11,662 nt of DNA from Acidimicrobiales bacterium (GTDB lineage: Bacteria; Actinomycetota; Acidimicrobiia; Acidimicrobiales; RAAP-2). Numbering within the stretch: position 1 is the stretch's first letter; each line of letters starts with the position of its first letter. The stretch lies in the NCBI GenBank assembly GCA_017883105.1, contig JADGOF010000040.1, positions 1 to 11,662 on the forward strand, read 5' to 3'. Below the pieces are notes generated by a model. The model saw only the letters and a program-made list of their open reading frames with translations. It was not told the DNA's origin and did not search any database. Positions 1-6,673 of this stretch are shown here, piece by piece. Both the position numbers and the translations under genes were made by a program.

Positions 1-95
1 AAGACGTAGATCGAATGCTCGTCGAGCGTCTCGTCGCAGAACCTCGTCACGTCGTCGAGAAGGTCGCCTTGCTTGTTCGCCACGCCGAGCGTCAT
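1..95 (-). CDS. IS1182-type transposase, N-terminal fragment cut by window edge
   Basis: The minus strand reads from an ATG at 95 through the left edge without a stop, giving about 31 residues that begin MTLGVANKQGDLLDD and continue with a FC.E...D..SIY pattern. This resembles the start of IS1182-family (DUF772/DDE) transposases, which open with a short polar stretch, an FC motif and a 'SIY' segment before the DUF772 domain. The start is supported by GGAGG at 100-104, four bases before the ATG. The catalytic DDE residues would lie outside the window, so completeness cannot be judged. The terminal inverted repeat should lie upstream, somewhere in about 110-150 (inference; no end is proven). 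The family call rests on a short N-terminus only and is moderate. Confidence 0.55.
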   Translation of the reverse strand, partial: MTLGVANKQGDLLDDVTRFCDETLDEHSIYV

Positions 96-626
96 CGGTC
101 CTCCGGGTCGTGAACTACAACTCAGCAATTCTCCCAGATCTGTGCTCGGATCGCGAATCGACGCTCTGGGCACTGTGGGTGCGCGGTCATGGAAAAGACA
201 CCAGCCACCTAGGGTGGGGGCCGGTGTGGTCATCGCTTATCAGCCAAAACGGCGAGACGGTGGTCGAGGCCATCGACCTGTCGAGCTCCCAACCACCCGG
301 TCGTCGCCGGGCTCGGACTCAAGCACGAGCCCAAACTGGCCGATGTGCGGGTATGGTCCCTACCCATCTCGACCAGCATGATCGCGTGATCCGTCTCCGT
401 CGACGTGCCTGGCGCCCAACCGAGCGATACCTGGATTCGTCTGTTCTTCGGCCAGGACAGGGTGGTCACCCCTCGTATGGTGGCCGGCGGCGCCTCGGCC
501 CCGCGGGGACGGGCCCGGGCGCTCAGACCCGGCCGGGCGGCCAGGGTCTGTCGGTTGCGTCGGGGTTCTCCCTGGCCAGAATCCGCGGTTGTGCCGGGCC
601 TTGCTGCGCAACTACCATAGAAAGGC
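96..626. other. Gene-free stretch between transposase fragment and polysaccharide gene
   Basis: No reading frame here looks like a protein. The longest (plus 110-652; minus 230-469 and 360-611) are rich in Arg, Gly and Pro, show no recognisable motif, overlap each other in several frames and lack good ribosome sites. The first 50 bases or so probably hold the IS1182-type end and promoter. A 7-base-stem hairpin lies at 309-332 and a 10-base GC palindrome at 499-508. A weak promoter-like pair with TACCAT near 613-618 could serve the downstream gene. The region may be decayed insertion-sequence or spacer DNA; I cannot name a source. Confidence 0.5.
309..332. other. Perfect 7-base-stem hairpin, function unknown
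   Basis: GGGCTCG at 309-315 pairs exactly with CGAGCCC at 326-332 around a 10-base loop. No T-run follows on either strand, so it is not a standard intrinsic terminator. It sits in the gene-free stretch and may be a weak terminator, a protein site or chance in GC-rich DNA. Confidence 0.4.
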
Positions 627-665
627 TTGGCGGGGGTGGTTATCGTGGTTGAGTCATCGGCCCTT

Positions 666-730
666 CCTGCCGAGGGTCAGTGGAAAACCGGTGCAGGTCC
701 TGCCGAGGGTCAGGGGAGCACCGGTGCAGG
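666..730. repeat. Two tandem 32-base repeats (33-base period) before the glycosyl-1-phosphate transferase
   Basis: Copies at 666-697 and 699-730 differ at only three positions. Both start CCTGCCGAGGGTCA and end ACCGGTGCAGG, so each also has inverted ends (CCTGC/GCAGG) able to form a hairpin. An outer near-inverted pair, about 660-670 and 727-738, encloses both copies. The 33-base period is close to three DNA helical turns and is also 11 codons, so it could be a paired operator or leader RNA, or, if translation starts at TTG 627, an 11-residue protein repeat (PAEGQWKTGAG / PAEGQGSTGAG). I favour a non-coding leader because the ATG at 750 gives a normal-length protein. Confidence 0.75.
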
Positions 731-749
731 AAAGGGCAGGCCGGCAGCA

Positions 750-2255
750 ATGGCGATTCTTGATCCAGAGGTACAAAGGGTACTCCCGCAACCGCGGCCC
801 TCGGTTGTCGAAGAGCCACATCTCAACTCCTTGGTCGGTGACCATGCCGGTGCTGTGGCCCGGGTTCGGCGCCATGCGCTCCGTCGGTCGCTGGTGGCCG
901 ACGTCGTCGGTCTGATCTTCGCGGCGTTCCTCGGACCGCTGCTGGTGTCACTCATATCGAACAATCCGCAGAGCGCCGCCGGCCCAAGTGGCAACGTGGT
1001 CCTCTTCGATCTTGCGGTGATCCCCGTATTTGTCGCCGTGTTCGCGCTCTACGGGCTCTACCGCGGGATCACCCGGCGGATCTCCTCCAGTGTGTTCTCC
1101 GATCTGCGGAACATCTTGCACGCCCTGATGATCAGCGGGTTCCTCTGCGCCATCGCCGCCTACGGACTGAAGAAGATGTACCACCTCGAGGCGCTCACCG
1201 TGGGCAAGATCGCAGCGATGTGCCTGGTGGCAGGGGTTACCGTTCCATTGGCCCGGGCGATCGCGTTCGGACTCCAGGGTCGCATGTCGGTCGGCTCGGT
1301 TCCGGTCATCGTCGTCGGTACCGGCAAACTGGCCCAAACCGTGGCTAGTCATCTCCGAGCTCATTCCAGTGTGGATTTCGTCGGTTTTGTCGACGACAAC
1401 CCGCTGGGCCGGAGCGACGTGCTCGGGGAGCTGGAGGATCTTCCTGAGCTGTGCCAGAAGTACAGCGTGGCCCGGGTGGTCGTCTGCTTCTCCCGCACCC
1501 ACCCCGAACGCACCACCGAGATGCTGAAAGGGCTGGGCGGGCAGGTGGGGGTCTCCATCGTGCCCCGTTACTACGAGCTGATCACCAGTAGGTCCCATGT
1601 GGAGGATCTCTCCGGTCTGCCGATGCTGGACATCGCCCCGGCATCGATGAGCTCGAGCGCACGTTTCCTCAAACGGTCCTTCGACATCGTGGCCTCCACC
1701 TTGATCTTGCTGGCCGTCTCACCGCTGATGGCCATCTTCGCAGTGATGATCAAGGCGACCAGCCCGGGTTCCGTGTTCTTCCGTCAGCTGCGCACCGGTC
1801 GCCACGAGATGCCGTTCTCCATGCTGAAGTTCCGGACCATGACAGCCGACGCAGAGTCGCGCCGGCACGAGCTCGACCATCTCAACGAGATGGACGGCCC
1901 GCTGTTCAAAGTCCAGGACGATCCGCGGGTCACCCGGGTCGGCCGGTTCCTGCGTCGCACCAGCCTCGACGAGTTGCCCCAGTTGATCAACGTCTGGAAA
2001 GGCGACATGTCCCTGGTCGGGCCACGCCCCTTCGTCGTGTCCGAAGCCAGCAAGATCGAGGGCTGGGCCCGCAAGCGTTTCGAGGCCCGCCCGGGGATGA
2101 CCGGTCTGTGGCAGGTGTCCGGTCGAAACGAGCTCTCCCATCTCGAGCTGTGCCGCCTCGACTACTTGTATGTGGCGTCGTGGTCGTTCTGGTGGGACAT
2201 GCAGATCCTCTGGCAGACGCCGAGCACCATCTTCCGGGGCCGCGGCGCGTCCTGA
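750..2255 (+). CDS. Polyprenyl-phosphate glycosyl-1-phosphate transferase (exopolysaccharide initiating enzyme)
   Basis: This membrane enzyme family moves a sugar-1-phosphate from a nucleotide sugar to undecaprenyl phosphate, the first step of exopolysaccharide or capsule repeat-unit assembly. From ATG 750 it is 501 residues, usual for the WbaP/CpsE-like class. Four membrane helices are visible at about 49-70, 83-104, 124-140 and 155-174, then a Rossmann-like domain (VPVIVVGTGK, about 184-300), a fifth hydrophobic segment near 310-335, and the bacterial sugar transferase domain. That domain carries KFRTM (360-364), SLDELPQL (405-412), SLVGPRP (421-427) and RPGMTGLWQVSGR (447-459), so it looks intact. 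The frame stays open to TTG 627, which would add 41 residues including an 11-residue repeat; ribosome sites are weak for both starts, and I prefer 750. The sugar transferred cannot be read from sequence. It converges on the glycosyltransferase at 2295-3396, which may act on the same polymer. Confidence 0.9.
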   Translation: MAILDPEVQRVLPQPRPSVVEEPHLNSLVGDHAGAVARVRRHALRRSLVADVVGLIFAAFLGPLLVSLISNNPQSAAGPSGNVVLFDLAVIPVFVAVFALYGLYRGITRRISSSVFSDLRNILHALMISGFLCAIAAYGLKKMYHLEALTVGKIAAMCLVAGVTVPLARAIAFGLQGRMSVGSVPVIVVGTGKLAQTVASHLRAHSSVDFVGFVDDNPLGRSDVLGELEDLPELCQKYSVARVVVCFSRTHPERTTEMLKGLGGQVGVSIVPRYYELITSRSHVEDLSGLPMLDIAPASMSSSARFLKRSFDIVASTLILLAVSPLMAIFAVMIKATSPGSVFFRQLRTGRHEMPFSMLKFRTMTADAESRRHELDHLNEMDGPLFKVQDDPRVTRVGRFLRRTSLDELPQLINVWKGDMSLVGPRPFVVSEASKIEGWARKRFEARPGMTGLWQVSGRNELSHLELCRLDYLYVASWSFWWDMQILWQTPSTIFRGRGAS

Positions 2256-2269
2256 TCGCCCGGTGAAAG

Positions 2270-2283
2270 GAGGCCGCCGCCTC
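2270..2283. terminator. Possible weak bidirectional terminator hairpin
   Basis: GAGGC at 2270-2274 pairs with GCCTC at 2279-2283 around a 4-base loop, in the 39-base gap between the convergent stops at 2255 and 2295. No T-run follows, so intrinsic termination is doubtful; position is the main argument. Confidence 0.25.
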
Positions 2284-2294
2284 TCGGGTCGGGC

Positions 2295-3396
2295 TCAGAG
2301 AAGGCGGCGTTCCTCGGCGATGACCTCGGTCATCTGGTCGATGAATCTCAGGGTCGAGAACTGTGCGGCATGGTCGGTGAGCGTCTTCGGGTCCCACTCG
2401 GTGCGGGACAGACGCTCGACCGCCTCGGCAATCAACGGAGGCCGGGGCTCATCGAAGAAGACGCCGGTCGTCCCTTCCACCGTGGTGTCCAAGAAGCCCC
2501 CCCAACGGAGCGCCGCGGTCGGCTTGCCGAACGATGCGGCCTCGACCGGGGTCAGGCCGAAGTCTTCGTAGGATGCGGCGACCAGCCCGATCGCGGAGGA
2601 GTACAGCCATCGGAGGTTGGCGTCGCTCACCCGGCCGACCACGGTGACGTTCGGGGGTGCTGACGTCGTGATCTGGTGGGCCAGGGGCCCGGAGCCCAAC
2701 CACCACCAGGCGTCGCGACGGAAGGGAGCGGAACGCTTCGGTGACCTCTTCTACGTTCTTGTAGGGGAGCAGCCTCGAGACGCACAGGAGAAAACCCGCA
2801 TCGAGGCCGGCGATGGCCTCGATGGCACCACCGGTGTCGAGGTCCACCGGGGGATAGATGAGTTCCGCATCGATGCCGTAGAGATCGGCCACCCGTTGCT
2901 GCACGGCATGGGAGTTGACCAGGTACCGATGAGCGGATGCGGCCGCCGACCGGTCCCACTTCCTCAGGGGAGGGGCCAGCCCGGATAGCAGGGCGTTCGA
3001 CCACGTCGACGCTCCGGTGAGGTACCGGTCTCTCTGGTAGAGCCAACGGGCCGGCGTATGGCAGTAGACGATCTTCCGACCGGTCACCTGGGCTCCGTGG
3101 GACCATCCGCTTGACGAGCAGACAACCACCTCGGCATCGACCCGCAGCCGTGAAAACGATGGGGCGAGGAGCGGGAGCGCCAGTCGGTGATGGGTCCGCA
3201 ACAGGCCGATCCGGTTGAGGGGCATGGTGTGGACGTCGATGTCCGAAAAGCCCGGGAATGTGCCGTCCGGTTCGTAGAGCGAGGTGTAGACCGGAGCGTG
3301 TGGGAACGCCTTGGCCAAGGTCAGCACCACCCGCTCCGCTCCGCCCCGTTGGGTGAGGTAGTCGTGGACAAACGCCAGAGGCGGAGAAGTGCTCAC
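2295..3396 (-). pseudogene. Family 4 glycosyltransferase, interrupted by a one-base frameshift
   Basis: A GT4-type (GT-B fold) glycosyltransferase, expected to add a sugar from a nucleotide donor, here probably to a lipid-linked polysaccharide. The first part (3396 to about 2697) has FVHDYLTQRGGAERV at residues 9-23, the usual N-terminal acceptor-side motif, and continues to RRLVVVG. The second part (about 2697 to 2295), in another frame, resumes with GSGPLAHQ and carries YEDFGLTPVEAASFGKP, the EX7E-type donor-binding motif, ending ERRLL. Removing one base from the CCC run at 2695-2697 (GGG on the coding strand) restores one 366-residue protein of ordinary length. The GTG start at 3396 overlaps the stop of the upstream gene as GTGA, which indicates coupling. 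Either the gene is dead or the extra base is a sequencing or assembly error; both halves otherwise look conserved, so the change is recent or artificial. Confidence 0.85.
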
Positions 3397-3785
3397 GCGA
3401 AGGCGGCACCCACGGCAGCGGTATCGAGCAGGGTGTCGACCGAGCGCACCTTGCCGTCGGCCAGCTGCCAGATCTGCACTTCCTCCATGTCGACCGACCG
3501 TCCCTTGGGGCTGGTGAACGCCACGTGGAGCCAGGAAATGACCAAGTCGCCATCGGTGACCAGGGCCTTGAGGGTGAAATCGGTGAAGGTGAGCTTGGCC
3601 AACTCGGCAAAGAAGTCGGGCAGGCTCCGCTTGCCCTGGTAGACGCCGAACCACGGTGCCGCGTCGCGATCGGCGGCATTGACGGCCCAGCGGACGTCCT
3701 TGGCCACCAGACCCATCACAGCGAGCAGGTCGCCACGCCCGAGGGCTTCGGTGATGGTCTTGACGATGTCGGCATTGGACGGCAC
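3393..3785 (-). CDS. NTF2/SnoaL-like small protein
   Basis: From GTG 3785 this is a 130-residue protein resembling the SnoaL/nuclear transport factor 2-like fold: an N-terminal helix pair (NADIVKTITEALGRGD, then LLAVMGLVAKDVRW), then GVYQGKRSLPDFFAEL and strand-rich segments ending in ELADGK-like WQLADGKVRSVDTLLD. Family members are small enzymes (isomerases, cyclases, hydrolases) or binding proteins; the exact role is not readable. GGAGG at 3790-3794 lies four bases before the GTG. An in-frame ATG at 3833 lies within the terminal repeat of the IS66 element and so cannot be the native start. Its stop overlaps the glycosyltransferase start (GTGA, 3393-3396), so the two are probably co-translated. 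Its upstream region has been displaced by the IS66 insertion 40 bases before the start codon. Confidence 0.75.
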   Translation of the reverse strand: MPSNADIVKTITEALGRGDLLAVMGLVAKDVRWAVNAADRDAAPWFGVYQGKRSLPDFFAELAKLTFTDFTLKALVTDGDLVISWLHVAFTSPKGRSVDMEEVQIWQLADGKVRSVDTLLDTAAVGAAFA

Positions 3786-3817
3786 GGACCCTCCAGTCGG
3801 TGATGAGAGGGGCCAGA

Positions 3818-3825
3818 CCCGCTCC
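3818..3825. repeat. Target site duplication, left copy (CCCGCTCC)
   Basis: CCCGCTCC directly abuts the left end of the IS66 element and is identical to the eight bases abutting its right end. Eight-base duplications are the rule for IS66 elements. Confidence 0.95.
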
Positions 3826-3836
3826 GTAACCATTCA
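3826..3836. repeat. IS66 left terminal inverted repeat
   Basis: GTAACCATTCA, identical to the inward-read right end at 5525-5535. Beyond these 11 bases the two ends diverge, with only scattered matches. Read outwards (minus strand) it contains an ATG at 3833 in frame with the NTF2-like gene. Confidence 0.93.
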
Positions 3837-3918
3837 GGTGCCCTGACTCCTTCGGCCTGAAGAACCGCCCTGACCTCGCGATTCGCGAAGGCGCTTCAAT
3901 GTTGCTTGAATTTCAGGC

Positions 3919-5375
3919 ATGTCAGATGAGGACCGTGAGCGTCTCGAGGCAGAGATCGAATCTTTGCGGGAGCGGACCGCAGCGCAGGCCGTCGAGATCG
4001 AACGTCTGACTCGCATGTCGCTGAGCTTTCCCGGAAATTGGACAAAGGCTCGAAGAACTCGTCGCTCCCGCCGTCGGCGGATTCTCCCAAGCATCAAGCC
4101 GAGGCCACCAAGACTCGGGCCGATCGTCGAGCGGAGGCGAAGGCGAAGCGCAAGGACGAGGTGGAGCGCAACCGAGGCAAGCAACCCGATGCCCCGGGCC
4201 AGAACCTCTCCATGCGGCCCGATCCCGACGAGATCGTCGATCACGAACCGACCTGTTGTGTGTCGTGCGGCGAGGACCTCGCTGATGTCCCGACCGAGAG
4301 CATCGAGCGCCGCCAGGTCTTCGACACACCCGATCCGATCATCATCGCGACCGAGCACCGCTCGGTCCGCAAACGGTGTTCGTGCGGGAAGCTGAACGCG
4401 GGCACGTTCCCGAGGGAGGTCACCGCTCCGACGAGCTACGGACCGAACGTCCGGGCGGCTGCCCTTTACTTCCTCCACGGCCAGCACCTCTCGGTTGAAC
4501 GGACCGCCGAGGCCATGTCGGCCATGCTCGGGGCCACCGTGTCCACCGGGTTCGTCGCCTCCCTCGCCACCGAGGCGGCCGGAGGACTCACCGGCTTTGT
4601 CGAAGAGATCCGGCGTCGGTTGCGAGTGTCCGCCCTCGTCCATGTCGATGAGACGTCCGACCAGGTCAGGACGGACAAGTGGTGGTTCCATGTCGCGTCC
4701 GACCAGCTCTACGCCTACTTGTTCGCCAGCCCCACCCGGGGCAAGGACGCCCCTGATGAAGCTGGCGTTCTCGGGGCCTTTGGTGGCGTCATGGTCCACG
4801 ACCGCCTGGCCATGTACTTCAAGTACGACCAGGCGACTCATGCGGTCTGTGGCAGTCATCTCCTTCGGGACCTGGCCGCTCTCGGGGTCGGGTGGGACCA
4901 GGGCTGGGCCAACGACATGGCAGCGCTGCTCACCGAGATGAACACTGCCGCCCACGATGCACGGGCCAAAGGCAAAGCTCATCTGTCCCGTCGGGTGCTC
5001 GCCGGGTTCCTCTCCCGCTACGACACCCTCACCGCCGCCGGTCTCGCCGCCAACCCGACGCCGATCGGGCGTGACCGTGACTCCATCGAGAAGGATGGCT
5101 ACAACCTCGCTGCCGCATTGACCAAGCTCCGCTCCGAGGCCACCCGGTTCGCTACCGACTTGGCCGTCCCGTTCTCGAACAACGAAGCCGAGCGCTCGCT
5201 GCGCATGGCCAAGCTCAAGAAGATCAGCGGGTGCTTCCAGAGCGACGAGGGTGCGCGATCGTTCGCTACCATCCGCTCCTACCTCGCAACCGCACGCAAG
5301 CACAACGTCGGAGCACTGGACGTCCTCGCCCAGTTGTTCCGCGGTGATGCGTGGATGCCGCCGATCACCACCTGA
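3919..5375 (+). CDS. tnpC: IS66 transposase (TnpC), N-terminus separated by a one-base frameshift
   Basis: Transposase that cuts and joins the element's ends. The frame from ATG 3919 gives a coiled-coil start (residues 1-32, DEDRERLEAEIESLRERT). After CGC at 4012-4014 the continuation is in the -1 frame: HVAELSRKLDKGSKNSSLPPSAD, the family's N-terminal signature, running to the stop at 5375. Reconstructed length is about 485 residues, normal for this subgroup. Further on are a C4-type zinc finger (CVSCGEDL...KRCSCG), first catalytic Asp in LVHVDETSD, second in GGVMVHDR, and Glu in SNNEAERSLRMAK, so the DDE core is intact. The break fits loss of one C near 4014; no slippery heptamer is present, so programmed shifting is unlikely. 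Without a correction, only the second frame, with its first start at TTG 4038 (445 residues), would be made. No clear ribosome site precedes 3919. Confidence 0.88.
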
Positions 5376-5524
5376 GCGCATTTGCCCAACTGCCTCAGCA
5401 GCACTCACACCGGCTTCGCTTCATAGTCCTGTGGACTCGCGCTCGGCGACGGTCAAATTCGTCGGGCGAAGATCGCGCTTCCAGGGTGCGTTCCGGATCA
5501 AGAAGTCCAGGTCAAACGGCCTGG

Positions 5525-5535
5525 TGAATGGTTAC
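5525..5535. repeat. IS66 right terminal inverted repeat
   Basis: TGAATGGTTAC, the exact reverse complement of the left end. Read outwards it contains an ATG at 5528 in frame with the tyrosine phosphatase downstream. Confidence 0.93.
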
Positions 5536-5543
5536 CCCGCTCC
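5536..5543. repeat. Target site duplication, right copy (CCCGCTCC)
   Basis: Exact copy of 3818-3825, immediately after the right end of the element. Joining the flanks at one copy restores the pre-insertion sequence. Confidence 0.95.
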
Positions 5544-5608
5544 AGTGTCCCACGGTGCATCCGAGCGTACGCGCTGGCGGCCAACGTGTCGTCGATCACC
5601 ACTCCCTC

Positions 5609-6274
5609 GTGCATCCCCACCCGCACCGCCCGACGGAAGAAGGCATCCCTGACCACGACGGGTACAATCGCATCGTTCAGTTCCTCTTCGTCTGTACCGC
5701 CAATATCTGCCGGTCGCCGATGGCTGCAGCCCTCTTCGCCGAGCAGGTGGGACGCCTCACCGATTCGGTGGAGGTCTCCTCGGCAGGTTTGCTCGACACC
5801 GGAAGAGCGATTCCGCCCGAGGTCCAAGAGGCCATGGCCCCCTATGGGATCGACCTGAGTGAGCACCGCAGCCGCCGGCTCACCACGCAGATACTGCAAG
5901 GTTCGGACCTGATCATCGGGATGGGCCGGAGGCATGTGCAGGAGGCGGTCCTGCTCGACCCCCCCTGCTGGCCCCAGGCATTCAAGCTGAAGGAGCTGGT
6001 CCGACGCGGTCAGGCGAGCGGTCCCCGCCGCCCCGACCAGGGGATCCGGTCGTGGATCGATGCGGCCCACGGCACGCGCACCCGGGCGGACCTGGCTCAT
6101 CGCTCCAGTCTCGAGGAGGTGGCCGATCCCTACGGGGGCCCACGTGCCGGCTACCGCGCCACGGCGGACGAACTGGCCGGGTTGACCGCACAGCTGGTGG
6201 GGATGTTGTGGCCCGAGCATTCTGACGGGGGGTCTCCCATGCCTGACCTGCCGGCCACCCGGGATGTGCGGTAG
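5609..6274 (+). CDS. Low-molecular-weight protein tyrosine phosphatase (Wzb-like)
   Basis: Cytoplasmic phosphatase of the LMW-PTP fold. The P-loop FVCTANICRSP supplies the catalytic Cys29 and Arg35 (CX5R), and VADPYGGP carries the general-acid Asp173; both sit in the usual order with a GMGRRHV segment between. In polysaccharide loci such enzymes dephosphorylate the tyrosine kinase that controls chain export; here that is inference from the nearby glycosyl-1-phosphate transferase, because no kinase is in the window. The start is unsettled: no ATG, GTG or TTG lies close to the conserved IVQFLFVC strand. GTG 5609 is the nearest in-frame start and gives 221 residues, with about 22 extra before the first strand and no clear ribosome site. 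GTG 5555 and ATG 5528 are also in frame, but ATG 5528 belongs to the IS66 end. The long insert before DPYG is, as I recall, common in actinobacterial homologues. Confidence 0.82.
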   Translation: MHPHPHRPTEEGIPDHDGYNRIVQFLFVCTANICRSPMAAALFAEQVGRLTDSVEVSSAGLLDTGRAIPPEVQEAMAPYGIDLSEHRSRRLTTQILQGSDLIIGMGRRHVQEAVLLDPPCWPQAFKLKELVRRGQASGPRRPDQGIRSWIDAAHGTRTRADLAHRSSLEEVADPYGGPRAGYRATADELAGLTAQLVGMLWPEHSDGGSPMPDLPATRDVR

Positions 6275-6315
6275 GGGGAAAGAAGCGCGATCATGGAGCC
6301 GTGGTGGAAGGTTGC

Positions 6316-6672
6316 ATGATCAGAGAGCTCCCCGATGGGGGCAGGGAGTTCGTCCTCGACGAACCGACCCTCTCGTTCGTCCGGATCGATGAGCAGTCGA
6401 GACTGCAGTTCGGCACCACCGAAGTGGTGATCGGCGCCCCCTTCGTGCTGGAGATCGACGGCGTCGCCCATCATCTCGATCCCCACCGCTCCGATGCGCT
6501 GGGCCCGCTGCTGGCCCTCTTCCCCGGCACCGTCCGATGGCTGTGGACGTCGGCCGACGGTGAGCTGCACCTGGTGTTCGAAAACGGGGCAAAGGTGTCA
6601 GTCGGTCCGTACCCGATGAGCAACGCCTGGTCGGTCGGCAACGTCGACTTCCGGCCCGCCGGCTCGGGCTGA
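6316..6672 (+). CDS. Small hypothetical protein
   Basis: I do not recognise this 118-residue protein with confidence. It has no signal peptide or membrane helix, is acidic, and appears strand-rich. The C-terminal pattern ELHLVFENGAKVSVGPYP followed by NAWSVGN resembles a motif (L.FE.G..L.V.P....W.V) seen in several small actinobacterial families of unknown function, DUF6188 among them; this is tentative. ATG 6316 is preceded by GGAAGG at 6306-6311. An in-frame GTG at 6301 would add five residues. It follows the phosphatase gene by 41 bases and could be co-transcribed with it. Its stop (6670-6672) is one base from the convergent stop of the dehydrogenase. Confidence 0.7.
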   Translation: MIRELPDGGREFVLDEPTLSFVRIDEQSRLQFGTTEVVIGAPFVLEIDGVAHHLDPHRSDALGPLLALFPGTVRWLWTSADGELHLVFENGAKVSVGPYPMSNAWSVGNVDFRPAGSG

Positions 6673-6673
6673 G

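Larger units (their letters stand above)
3826..5535 (+). mobile_element. Complete IS66-family insertion sequence, single-gene (ISBst12-like) type
   Basis: The element is 1710 bases, bounded by inverted ends that both read GTAACCATTCA inwards and flanked by the perfect 8-base duplication CCCGCTCC. GTAA termini and 8-base duplications are typical of IS66. Only a tnpC-type transposase gene is present; no tnpA or tnpB is seen, which matches the ISBst12-like subgroup, known to have a single gene. The gene is on the plus strand, with 93 bases before it and 160 bases after. The insertion lies between the divergent NTF2-like and tyrosine phosphatase genes. Perfect duplications suggest a fairly recent insertion, although the transposase frame is broken, so the copy may not move on its own. 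Confidence 0.95.

Noticed and set aside
110..652. 180-codon plus-strand frame at the left
   Set aside because: Arg/Gly/Pro-rich with no motif, no ribosome site and equally long frames overlapping it in other phases.
666..730. CRISPR-like repeats
   Set aside because: Only two units, joined directly with one base between them and no spacers.
4003..4016. Programmed -1 frameshift in the IS66 transposase
   Set aside because: No slippery X XXY YYZ heptamer at the junction, and IS66 TnpC is normally made from one frame; a lost base is simpler.
3834..5408. Long minus-strand open frame (524 codons) across the IS66 element
   Set aside because: It is antisense to the transposase, whose zinc-finger and DDE motifs are clear; the frame is open only because of GC-rich codon use.
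5663..5668. TACAAT as a -10 box
   Set aside because: No -35 match at the right distance, and it lies inside the probable phosphatase coding region.
5498..6220. Minus-strand frame opposite the tyrosine phosphatase
   Set aside because: Antisense shadow of a gene with an intact CX5R motif; it also runs across the IS66 end.
6293..6319. Mini-ORF MEPWWKVA whose stop overlaps the ATG of the next gene (ATGA)
   Set aside because: Two adjacent Trp codons suggest a leader peptide, but the ribosome site is poorly spaced, there is no attenuator hairpin and no tryptophan-related gene; chance is likely.
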